From: Cycloclasticus sp.
Lineage (GTDB): Bacteria > Pseudomonadota > Gammaproteobacteria > Methylococcales > Cycloclasticaceae
Length of the DNA: 64,000 bases
Assembly (NCBI GenBank): GCA_002700385.1
Contig: PADC01000011.1
Span: 62,001-126,000, forward strand
Reading direction: 5' to 3'
Part shown: positions 31,059 through 39,239 of the stretch, one piece after another
Numbering within the stretch: position 1 is the stretch's first letter
Layout: every line of letters begins with the position of its first letter
Translations under genes and position numbers: made by a program
Notes under the pieces: model-generated
What the model saw: only the letters and a program-made list of their open reading frames with translations
Told to the model about the DNA's origin: nothing
Databases searched by the model: none

Positions 31059-31948
31059 GCTTTACTGTCCTGTATTTTATTTAAACACTGTTTCAAGCTG
31101 TCTTTCCAATACGGAATATTTATCCCGTAAGTTTGCTTAATCTTCGATTTATTTAAGAGGCTGTAGTTTGGGCGCTTTGCAGGCGTAGGATATTCTTTTG
31201 TTTCAATCGGCTTAACGAGACACTTTTTGTGACTTATTTCAAACACACTGCACGCAAAATCATACCAACTACAAACACCTTCATTAGTATAGTGGTAAAT
31301 ATCAGTTTTAAGGTTTGTTTGACTAAATGTGTTATTTTTTATAATCCGTAAAATCGCCTGAGCTAAATCCCCCGCATATGTCGGCGTCCCCACCTGATCA
31401 TAAATAACATTTAGTTCTTCTCTTTGCTCACTTAAACGAAGCATTGTTTTAACAAAGTTATGGCCAAATTCAGAAAACACCCAGCTCGTTCGAATAATCA
31501 TCGCGTTGACCGGCATAATTTGACTTAAAGCTTGCTCACCTTTTAATTTACTTAAGCCATAGATACTTTGTGGGTCAACCGCGTCAGTTTCTTCATACGG
31601 TTTGAAGTGCTTACCCGAAAAAACATAGTCTGTTGAAATATGAATAAGCTTGGCTTGTTGAGCTAACGCCGTGTTAGCTAACTGTTTAACCGCCAGATGA
31701 TTGACCTGATCAGCCAACTTTTGTTCAGATTCTGCTTTGTCCACTGCTGTATACGCAGCGCAGTTGATTATTATGTCAACGGCATGCTCTTTAAAATAAG
31801 CCTCTATGCTCTTAGCATCACTTAAATCTAATTCCTCTCGTGTGGGAAAGCTAAATTTGAAGCACGTGTTTTCATCAACCAAACTTTTTATCGACTGCCC
31901 TAACTGGCCTCGACCACCCGTAACACAAACAGCTGGTATTTTAGACAT
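31055..31948 (-). CDS. rfbD: dTDP-4-dehydrorhamnose reductase
   Basis: Final, NADPH-dependent step to dTDP-L-rhamnose. Signature [15 protein letters not shown] at the N-terminus, [14 protein letters not shown], and the catalytic YGLSKLKGE; the closing PKRPNYSLL-type motif ([14 protein letters not shown]) is typical. I choose ATG 31948 (MSKIPAVCV), which overlaps the rfbC stop by 8 nt; an upstream ATG at 31987 would lie within rfbC. Confidence 0.94.
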   Translation of the reverse strand: MSKIPAVCVTGGRGQLGQSIKSLVDENTCFKFSFPTREELDLSDAKSIEAYFKEHAVDIIINCAAYTAVDKAESEQKLADQVNHLAVKQLANTALAQQAKLIHISTDYVFSGKHFKPYEETDAVDPQSIYGLSKLKGEQALSQIMPVNAMIIRTSWVFSEFGHNFVKTMLRLSEQREELNVIYDQVGTPTYAGDLAQAILRIIKNNTFSQTNLKTDIYHYTNEGVCSWYDFACSVFEISHKKCLVKPIETKEYPTPAKRPNYSLLNKSKIKQTYGINIPYWKDSLKQCLNKIQDSKA

Positions 31949-32513
31949 CATTCTTTGCCATGTTGAAGCATTCCGGCAAGTCAGCAAAAAGCGGCTGACG
32001 CCTGTCCTTTTCCGACAAAATCAGGTCTTTTTTTGGCAAGCACCAATTAATATCTAACTCTGGGTCATCAAAAGCCAGTCCACGATCACACTCAGGTGAA
32101 TAATAATTATCGACCTTGTACACAAACGTGGCGGCCTCACTCAAAACCACGAAACCGTGCGCAAAACCTCGAGGCACAAATAATTGACGTTTATTATCGG
32201 CCGACAGCTCAACAGCCACATGCTGGCCAAAATTAGGGCTCCCAACACGAATGTCAACAGCCACATCTAAAACACGGCCCTCAATAACTCGCACCAATTT
32301 ACTTTGCGCAAAAGGTGCCAGCTGAAAATGCAAGCCTCTTAACACACCTTTTGAAGACCTTGATTCGTTATCTTGTAGAAAGTTAACTTGATATCCCACG
32401 GCTTTTTCAAACAAATCCTGTCTAAATGTTTCTGTGAAATATCCCCGCGCATCCCCGTGCACCGTTGGCTCTATAACGATAACATCCGGTATTGATTGTT
32501 TGATAAATTGCAT
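31941..32513 (-). CDS. rfbC: dTDP-4-dehydrorhamnose 3,5-epimerase
   Basis: Cupin-type epimerase, third step of dTDP-L-rhamnose synthesis. GDARGYFTETFRQDLF, SSKGVLRGLHFQ (catalytic His in the last part) and FVPRGFAHGFVVLSE are family hallmarks. ATG 32513 ([11 protein letters not shown]) overlaps the rfbA stop by 1 nt; the open frame reaches 32537 but that would be inside rfbA. Confidence 0.95.
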   Translation of the reverse strand: MQFIKQSIPDVIVIEPTVHGDARGYFTETFRQDLFEKAVGYQVNFLQDNESRSSKGVLRGLHFQLAPFAQSKLVRVIEGRVLDVAVDIRVGSPNFGQHVAVELSADNKRQLFVPRGFAHGFVVLSEAATFVYKVDNYYSPECDRGLAFDDPELDINWCLPKKDLILSEKDRRQPLFADLPECFNMAKNDV

Positions 32514-33397
32514 TAGATACCCGCCTCTTCGGCGCACCGTAACAAGTATTGGCCATACTGATTTTTTGCAAGCGGTTGTGCCAAGGCGATTAATTGTTCT
32601 TTATTAATGTAACCCTGCTCAAAAGCAATTTCTTCAAGACAAGCGACTTTTAAACCTTGTCGCTTTTCGATAATTTCTATGAATTGCGCGGCTTCTAGTA
32701 AACTTTCATGGGTACCTGTATCAAGCCACGCATAACCACGCCCCATGAGTTCTACTTTTAAGCGTTCTTCATCTAAATACAATTGGTTTACCGAGGTAAT
32801 TTCAAGTTCACCACGATGCGATGGTTTCACCTCTTTTGCTTTTTGGATGACATCATTAGGGTAAAAGTACAGCCCTGTCACAGCAAAATGACTTTTTGGT
32901 TGAACGGGCTTTTCCTCCAAGCTTATCACCTTACCTTTCTGATCAAACTCAACCACTCCATACCGTTCAGGATCAGCAACACGGTACCCAAAGACAGTCG
33001 CGCTTTTTTGCTCTTTCACGTTTTTAACGGCTTGGGCGAGTAGGCTAGTCAAATCATGTCCATGATAAATATTATCCCCCAGCACTAAACACACGTCATC
33101 TTCAGCAATAAATTCCTCGCCTAAGATGAACGCTTGCGCCAACCCATCAGGAGACGGCTGAACAACATATTCAAAATGGACCCCTAACTCTTCACCATTT
33201 CCCAGCAAACGCTGAAAACCGTTCTGATCTTCCGGTGTTGTGATAATTAATATATCGGTAATACCCGCTAACATCAAAACTGAGATGGGGTAGTAAATCA
33301 TTGGTTTATCGTAAAGAGGGACCAACTGTTTGGACACCCCTCTCGTAATCGGATACAACCGTGTTCCACTACCACCCGCTAAAACTATTCCTTTCAT
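32513..33397 (-). CDS. rfbA: Glucose-1-phosphate thymidylyltransferase
   Basis: First step of dTDP-L-rhamnose synthesis (dTTP + glucose-1-P). Nucleotide loop [32 protein letters not shown], and the [17 protein letters not shown] motif. 294 residues, standard. First gene of the rfbACDB run, about 120 nt downstream of the 4,6-dehydratase gene. Confidence 0.96.
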   Translation of the reverse strand: MKGIVLAGGSGTRLYPITRGVSKQLVPLYDKPMIYYPISVLMLAGITDILIITTPEDQNGFQRLLGNGEELGVHFEYVVQPSPDGLAQAFILGEEFIAEDDVCLVLGDNIYHGHDLTSLLAQAVKNVKEQKSATVFGYRVADPERYGVVEFDQKGKVISLEEKPVQPKSHFAVTGLYFYPNDVIQKAKEVKPSHRGELEITSVNQLYLDEERLKVELMGRGYAWLDTGTHESLLEAAQFIEIIEKRQGLKVACLEEIAFEQGYINKEQLIALAQPLAKNQYGQYLLRCAEEAGI

Positions 33398-33518
33398 TCA
33401 CTTATCCCCTCGCGATGACACTTTTATCACCTAATGACTAAATTAAATTTTATCACGTGGTGCCATACCCAAAAAAACACGCACTACCTTTTTTTATAAG
33501 GTGTCATTCCACACCTAT

Positions 33519-35504
33519 CTACCCACTCAAATCATCTATAACAACAGCATGACCTGTTGATACGCCCTTACCAGTCAATTTCGGTTCTATTGATAGGGGT
33601 TTTTGGACATTTGATATTGGATTAAAACCACTGACCACTTCTGCCAAAAGTGTTCTCATTTCGGCCACATCATCCTGCTTAGCGGCCTCCGTCAGCCTGA
33701 TTAATAACGGCTCTAATACTTCCCACGGGACAACAGATTCTTCTGCACGCATTATTTTAGGATGCTCAGTCGACGACACATTATTGCCAATCAGCAGTTC
33801 TTCGTATAATTTTTCACCGGGCCTCAACCCTGTGTACACAATTTCCATATCTCCATCAGGCCGGTTTTCATCGCGTATCTCCAAACCACTCAAATGAATC
33901 ATCTTTCGCGCCATCTGGAGAATATTTACCGGCTCCCCCATATCTAACACAAAAACATCCCCGCCTTTCATCATGGCACCGGCCTGAATAACTAACTGAA
34001 CCGCTTCAGAAACAGTCATAAAATATCGAATGACTTTAGGGTCTGTTACCGTGACTGGCCCACCTTGTTTGATCTGCTTTTTAAACAAAGGAATCACCGA
34101 GCCTGATGAGCCCAACACATTGCCAAATCGCACCATGCTAAAGCATGTGCCACTGACTTCTTGATCCAGAGCTTGCAAAACCAGCTCAGCCACACGTTTA
34201 GAAGCACCCATTATATTGGTTGGGCGCACCGCCTTATCTGTTGACACAAGAATGAACGAGGCAACCTCTGCCGAAATAGCCGCTTGTGCAGTATGCAGTG
34301 TCCCCAATACATTATTAAAAACAGCTACACTTGGGTTTTGCTCCACCAAAGGCACATGCTTGTAGGCTGCCGCGTGATAAATCGTTTCCACGTTGCATTC
34401 ACGGCATATCTTCTCAACCCGGTTTTTGTTATACACTGAACCTAATATCGGTAAAATATTCACCGTTTCTCTACTGCTCAAGGTGCCCAGCATTTGAGCA
34501 AGCTCTTTCTCTAAGCGATAGAGCGCATATTCACTATTTTCAAATAAAATTAACTTTTTGGGTTGTAAACGCAAAATTTGTCGGCACAACTCTGACCCTA
34601 TGGAACCACCCGCGCCGGTAACCATAACCACTTTGTCGTTTATATTTCTCCCCATTAGCGATTCAACTGGCGCAACGGGATCACGACCTAGCAGATCTTC
34701 AATATCAACATCACGGATATCATCAACCGTTACCTCTCCCTTTGCTATTTCAGCCAGTGTGGGCAATGTTTGCACTTTAACAGGGTAAGGCTCCAGCAAT
34801 GCCACAATTTGTTGACGCCGACCACGAGGAACAGAGGGCATTGCCAGCAAAACATCCGTCACGCCCTGGCGTTCAACTAAGCGACTTAAATGTGTAAATG
34901 GAAAGACTCTAATGTCACGAATTTGGCGCTTATGTAACGACACGTCATCATCAATAAAACCAACAACTACTATGTCACTTCTAAGGGCTAATTGAGCTGC
35001 CAACTGCACACCTGAAGAACCCGCACCATAAATGAGCATTCTGTTCGCAATTGCCGGCGTTTCGTTATTACCCAAAAGTCCAGCAAACCACCAACGGGCA
35101 ATCATTCGGCTGCCACCAATTGTTAATAACACCAAAAACCAGTTAATGATATGCACTGAGCGCGGCACAAGTTCCAGCCCAACCAACAAAACAAAGAAGG
35201 CTAAAAGCAAGGCATAAAGCGACACCGCTTTTACCACCACCCATAAAGAATAAAAACCCAAATAGCGGATAATGGCTCTATACAAACCTAACCGAATAAA
35301 AAGAGGGACTGCAATGAATGGCGCCAATAGAAATAAAAACCCCACACCAGTTGTAGGCCAATAAAACTCACCCAAACGAAGAGAAAAAGACAACCAAAGC
35401 GTCGCAATTATTACTACGGTGTCAAATAATAATGTAATACTTCTCTTTACTTGTCGATTTTGAGAAAGAAGCCACCTTGGCAATAAAGACAACGCCTTAT
35501 CCAT
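33519..35504 (-). CDS. Membrane UDP-GlcNAc 4,6-dehydratase (WbpM/FlaA1-like, long form)
   Basis: A polysaccharide enzyme with four N-terminal membrane helices (about residues 20-130), a first Rossmann fold (about 155-280; LIYGAGSSGVQLAAQLALRS) and a C-terminal SDR domain (about 290-600; VMVTGAGGSIGSELCRQIL, with the active-site run LVSTDKAVRPTNIMGASKR). The long WbpM type makes UDP-4-keto-6-deoxy-GlcNAc, the precursor of UDP-QuiNAc, UDP-FucNAc and bacillosamine. 661 residues is full length. Next to it are a phosphosugar transferase and an SDR 4-reductase candidate, which suggests QuiNAc (see findings). Confidence 0.9.
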   Translation of the reverse strand: MDKALSLLPRWLLSQNRQVKRSITLLFDTVVIIATLWLSFSLRLGEFYWPTTGVGFLFLLAPFIAVPLFIRLGLYRAIIRYLGFYSLWVVVKAVSLYALLLAFFVLLVGLELVPRSVHIINWFLVLLTIGGSRMIARWWFAGLLGNNETPAIANRMLIYGAGSSGVQLAAQLALRSDIVVVGFIDDDVSLHKRQIRDIRVFPFTHLSRLVERQGVTDVLLAMPSVPRGRRQQIVALLEPYPVKVQTLPTLAEIAKGEVTVDDIRDVDIEDLLGRDPVAPVESLMGRNINDKVVMVTGAGGSIGSELCRQILRLQPKKLILFENSEYALYRLEKELAQMLGTLSSRETVNILPILGSVYNKNRVEKICRECNVETIYHAAAYKHVPLVEQNPSVAVFNNVLGTLHTAQAAISAEVASFILVSTDKAVRPTNIMGASKRVAELVLQALDQEVSGTCFSMVRFGNVLGSSGSVIPLFKKQIKQGGPVTVTDPKVIRYFMTVSEAVQLVIQAGAMMKGGDVFVLDMGEPVNILQMARKMIHLSGLEIRDENRPDGDMEIVYTGLRPGEKLYEELLIGNNVSSTEHPKIMRAEESVVPWEVLEPLLIRLTEAAKQDDVAEMRTLLAEVVSGFNPISNVQKPLSIEPKLTGKGVSTGHAVVIDDLSG

Positions 35505-35716
35505 GCTAAAACTTATATGGTTGAGTTAGAATTTAAATATTACGCTCAGTATAGCGCTACAGAACGAAAACAGGATCATTTTACTGCACCTTTTCTTCCC
35601 CCTTAAAATAACAAGGGGTTGTACTAAACAAATAACCCTGAACATTAAACAAGGCTCACCACAGTCACAAAAAGCCGTTTTAAAATAGCCTGTTAATCAC
35701 CCACGCCACCATAAAA

Positions 35717-36277
35717 CTAATGCGACACCCCATCGCGTTTTATCACCTTTACAAAGGTAAGCCACAAAACATAAAGATCAAAGAAAAACGACCGTCGTTG
35801 CAAATACTCAACATCTAAAGCCACTTTCTGAGGAATTGGCAGCTCATCACGCCCGTTCACCTGCGCCCAACCCGTTAGGCCAGGCAGCAACTCATGAACT
35901 TTCTTTTCTGTACGAAGTGCAACCAAATCATCTTGGTTAAATAAAGCAGGGCGCGGCCCAACAAAACTCATATCACCTTTTAAAATACACCATAATTGAG
36001 GCAACTCATCTAAGCTCGATTTACGCAAAAAATCACCGATTGGCGTTAATACACTTTTAGGGTTTTCCAACAAATGAGTCGCAACAGCAGGCGTGTCAAA
36101 TTTCATACTGCGAAACTTTGGCATTTTAAAAATTGCGTTATTAATCCCAATTCGGTTAGACCAATACAAGGCAGGTCCTTTTGATGTTAAACGCACTGTT
36201 ATCGCTATCAAAAGAACAGGAATAGCAAATAAAATCATGGCACTTAGCGCTAAGACTAAATCAAAGGTTCTTTTCAC
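35717..36277 (-). CDS. Initiating phosphosugar (undecaprenyl-phosphate) transferase, small form
   Basis: A monotopic phosphoglycosyl transferase (Bac_transf, PF02397). It has one N-terminal membrane helix (LVLALSAMILFAIPVLLIAI), then KFRSMKFDT, the catalytic DFLRKSSLDELPQLWCILKG (Asp-Glu dyad) and SFVGPRP, and ends with LPGLTGWAQVNGRDELP. At 186 residues it is the compact catalytic form, without the extra N-terminal membrane bundle of WcaJ/WbaP. It should load the first sugar-1-P onto undecaprenyl phosphate. Start overlaps the end of the reductase gene upstream by 17 nt. Confidence 0.9.
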   Translation of the reverse strand: MKRTFDLVLALSAMILFAIPVLLIAITVRLTSKGPALYWSNRIGINNAIFKMPKFRSMKFDTPAVATHLLENPKSVLTPIGDFLRKSSLDELPQLWCILKGDMSFVGPRPALFNQDDLVALRTEKKVHELLPGLTGWAQVNGRDELPIPQKVALDVEYLQRRSFFFDLYVLWLTFVKVIKRDGVSH

Positions 36278-37247
36278 TTAAGTACCACTCCGCCGTTTTA
36301 TGTAATTGCTCATCCATCCTGATCACAGGTTTCCAACCTAATACATCACGCGCTTTAGAGCTATCTACCTGCAAAGAATTCAAAACCTTACCCGCCTCAT
36401 CTTCTCGCCCCAATATCTTAGCCACTGATCTCAGCCATCGCTCTGGCACAGGCATTAAGCAACTCTTTTTACCCAATGCTTTCGACATTTTTTGTAAAAG
36501 CACTGTTGTTGATACGTCTTCACCATCAGAAATCAAAAAAATCTCATTCGCAGCTTTAGGGTGATCGATGCAATGAATTATAAAACTTACTAAATTATCT
36601 AACGCAATAAATGAGCGCCTATTATCGATAGCGCCAAAAGGAAGAGGGATTCCTCTTTGCATCCATCTTATCATCGAGGCAAAATTTGCTCGCACACCCG
36701 GACCATATACTAAAGGCGGCCGGATAATCACCACTTCCATGCCAGTTTCTGCAGCTATCGTCAATAGGCCTTGCTCAGCCTCGTATTTAGACAATCCATA
36801 GTGATCTGTTGGAATATGAGTATCACCCGCTCTAAAAGCCATGCCTCTTGATGTAGATTCACCATTGACTTTAATTGAACTCAAAAAGATGAAACGTTTT
36901 GCCCCAGCCCTCGCGGCTTGCTGAGCTAAACGTAGTGTTGCCTGAACATTTATGCTTCTGAACTCTGCTAAGGAAGAGGCGTCATCGTTACTCATCACAT
37001 GAACACGAGCCGCTAAATGAATGACCACTGGTGTCATTTGTAAACTTTGCTCAAGCTTGCATTGAAACAGAGAATCAGCGCTGTCTATCGATAATTCCCT
37101 TAAATCACCAGCAATTTGCTCAACCTTAGGTGGCAAATCACTTGAATGTTGCCGTAAAATCGAAACCACTGAATGACCGGCAAAAGCAAGTGCCTTAATA
37201 AGCGACCGCCCTACATATCCAACCCCACCTGTAACCAATACCTTCAT
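36261..37247 (-). CDS. SDR sugar-nucleotide epimerase/reductase (WbpV/WreQ-like)
   Basis: An extended SDR protein of 328 residues. NAD loop VLVTGGVGYVGRSLIKAL, catalytic YGLSKYEAEQGL, and VVIIRPPLVYGPGVRANFA. The pairing with a WbpM-type 4,6-dehydratase and a small phosphosugar transferase is the arrangement seen for the UDP-QuiNAc 4-reductase (WbpV in Pseudomonas, WreQ in Rhizobium). A UDP-hexose 4-epimerase is the alternative. Overlaps the glycosyltransferase gene upstream by 4 nt. Confidence 0.75.
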   Translation of the reverse strand: MKVLVTGGVGYVGRSLIKALAFAGHSVVSILRQHSSDLPPKVEQIAGDLRELSIDSADSLFQCKLEQSLQMTPVVIHLAARVHVMSNDDASSLAEFRSINVQATLRLAQQAARAGAKRFIFLSSIKVNGESTSRGMAFRAGDTHIPTDHYGLSKYEAEQGLLTIAAETGMEVVIIRPPLVYGPGVRANFASMIRWMQRGIPLPFGAIDNRRSFIALDNLVSFIIHCIDHPKAANEIFLISDGEDVSTTVLLQKMSKALGKKSCLMPVPERWLRSVAKILGREDEAGKVLNSLQVDSSKARDVLGWKPVIRMDEQLHKTAEWYLSEKNL

Positions 37248-38011
37248 CTGGTTTTTAATCTAAATAACAACATTTGGAAGAACTTAATGGGCAAGCGTAG
37301 CAATATCATTAAGTAGTTAGAATAGATATTATTTTCTCTTAATGAATACAGCATTTCTTTTGTAGATGTAATGTAACTTTTGACCCCTGCCGTGCTAACG
37401 CCCCCTATCCTCATTCGAACGAGTGTTTTATTCATTTTAAAATATGGTAATTTTCCCACAACAAGCATCCGTACAAACATGTCAAAGTCCGCAGCAATCC
37501 GATAGTGCAATTTATATGTTCCAATCTGATGATAGGCGGAGCTTTTTATAAAAGCAGCTGAGTGCGCAGGCATAAAACCAAATCGCATCTTCCACGGTTC
37601 GAACCTAAAAGATGAATAATATCGAATGCTCCTACCTACTTTCTCTGGTGTTATAAAATCCACATTACCAAGTAATAAATCAACATTTTTATTATTGTGA
37701 AGGACCTTAACAACATCGGAAATAACATGCGCATGAAGATAAAAGTCATCCGAATTTAAAATTGCAATAACATCACCTGTCGCTAAAGCAAGCCCCTTGT
37801 TTATCGCATCATAAATGCCTTGGTCTGGCTCGCTAACAACCGCAGTAATGCGTTCTTTATATTCATTAATAACTCTAATTGTCGAATCACTCGAGCCTCC
37901 ATCAATCAACAGGTATTCAACATTATCGTAATCTTGCAAAAGCACAGACTCTATTGCAGAGCGAATAAACTCAGCAGCGTTATAACAAACCGTAATAACT
38001 GTAACTTTCAA
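37244..38011 (-). CDS. Family 2 glycosyltransferase
   Basis: An inverting GT-A enzyme of 255 residues. N-terminal VTVITVCYNAAEFIRSAIES, LIDGGSSDSTI, the substrate stretch SEPDQGIYDAINKGLALATG, and the metal-binding VIAILNSDDFY. The C-terminus is hydrophobic and basic, probably lying on the inner membrane. Donor and acceptor are unknown; it is one of three GT2 domains encoded in this cluster. Confidence 0.88.
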   Translation of the reverse strand: MKVTVITVCYNAAEFIRSAIESVLLQDYDNVEYLLIDGGSSDSTIRVINEYKERITAVVSEPDQGIYDAINKGLALATGDVIAILNSDDFYLHAHVISDVVKVLHNNKNVDLLLGNVDFITPEKVGRSIRYYSSFRFEPWKMRFGFMPAHSAAFIKSSAYHQIGTYKLHYRIAADFDMFVRMLVVGKLPYFKMNKTLVRMRIGGVSTAGVKSYITSTKEMLYSLRENNIYSNYLMILLRLPIKFFQMLLFRLKTR

Positions 38012-38013
38012 AA

Positions 38014-38856
38014 TTATATGCTTGGTAGGCGGTAACAGGTTATAAAAGCCAGCCCATTAACTAATATGTACAAACACTTTGATACCAGCTTTCCAAAAGC
38101 ACCTAGCTGATCCAACCCTTTCACTATTTTCCCTACATATTTTAAATATGTAGAACGCACTGAGTTTCGCCCAAACTTTATTTCCTCAAACAGTGCTAAC
38201 TCAGCAATTCTTTCAGGCCGAACCGTCATAGATTTATTCTTACCATGCAAACGATATCCAACTATTGGCTCTGGAAATTCAACCCATTTATACGCCTTTT
38301 GATAAATACTATAAAAGAACACCACATCAAACACGTAGTTAAACTTTCTGGGCCACCTGGTAGCATCAAAGACATCTTTTTTCCAATAAGTAGCTGGTTG
38401 TAGCACCGCTGTGCGGTATCGCATCAAGTGCTGCCCATCTAAAGGGTGATACCGGTAGTTAATGGGCTTAGTATATCGCCCCAACTCATCGATATAATAT
38501 CCGCCGAAGCTAACAATTTTTACGCTCTTATCAGACATGAAAGCATTAATTACGCAAGCGAGGGCATCACGAGAAATGTAACAATCATCAGCATTCAAAA
38601 AACATAAAATACCTCCCGTTGCACGCCGAAATGCCTTATAAATAGCATCAGACTGGCCATCGTCTTCCATGCTCACAAATTGGAATCTACTATCGTCACT
38701 GCAATAACTTCGAATTATGTCTAACGACCCATCTGAAGAACCACCATCAGCTATCAATACTTCGAAATCTGTATAACTCTGGTTTTTTATACTATTAAGG
38801 CAAGCTTCTAAAAACACTGCATAGTTAAATGAAGGAACCGCAATACTTATTTTCAT
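38014..38856 (-). CDS. Family 2 glycosyltransferase
   Basis: A GT-A glycosyltransferase of 280 residues. ISIAVPSFNYAVFLEACLNS, VLIADGGSSDGSLDI, EDDGQSDAIYKAFRRATGG and the metal-binding LCFLNADDCYIS are all clear. It begins 2 nt before the next gene's start region, with the stop 3 nt from the following GT2 start, so it is in the same transcript. Donor unknown. Confidence 0.88.
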   Translation of the reverse strand: MKISIAVPSFNYAVFLEACLNSIKNQSYTDFEVLIADGGSSDGSLDIIRSYCSDDSRFQFVSMEDDGQSDAIYKAFRRATGGILCFLNADDCYISRDALACVINAFMSDKSVKIVSFGGYYIDELGRYTKPINYRYHPLDGQHLMRYRTAVLQPATYWKKDVFDATRWPRKFNYVFDVVFFYSIYQKAYKWVEFPEPIVGYRLHGKNKSMTVRPERIAELALFEEIKFGRNSVRSTYLKYVGKIVKGLDQLGAFGKLVSKCLYILVNGLAFITCYRLPSI

Positions 38857-38911
38857 ATGATTATTCCAATCTTTAACTGCATTAGGAATGACTTCTTTTC
38901 ATAGCAAACCT

Positions 38912-39152
38912 TTATCGCGACAACCCCAGATTTTTAACCATTCTATTATTTAAAAAATGGGGCGAATTCAGATAATTACGCCATGCCCTCTTTAAGCCAT
39001 CATTTCAATAAGCGGGCGTTAAATTTCTGTGTTCAACGCCATACATACAAAATAACTCAAGCGCTATCATAAGCTTCAATTAATGAATAAGCAGAATGTG
39101 CAATGCTGCTATTACCAAGGTTATAGCGCTCGCAATCGCCTTTAAAAGGCAT
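38912..39152 (-). pseudogene. Fossil of an unrecognised protein-coding gene
   Basis: This gap between the 882-residue fusion gene and the GT2 gene reads as decayed coding sequence on the minus strand. From ATG 39152 the first part is MPFKGDCERYNLGNSSIAHS, then AYSLIEAYDSA before a stop. After a frame change it continues LELFCMYGVEHRNLTPAY, a TGA, then NDGLKRAWRNYLNSPHF and LNNRMVKNLGLSR, ending at TAA 38914-38912. Composition and continuity look like real protein with one frameshift and one nonsense codon. I do not recognise the family. It may be the 3' end of a larger lost gene. Confidence 0.5.
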
Positions 39153-39239
39153 CTAGCTTGATATTAAGCTTACATTAAACGGTGTACGTAACTTATAGAC
39201 AGTTAAAACCACTCAAACTTTTTCATCAACAACTTTAAG

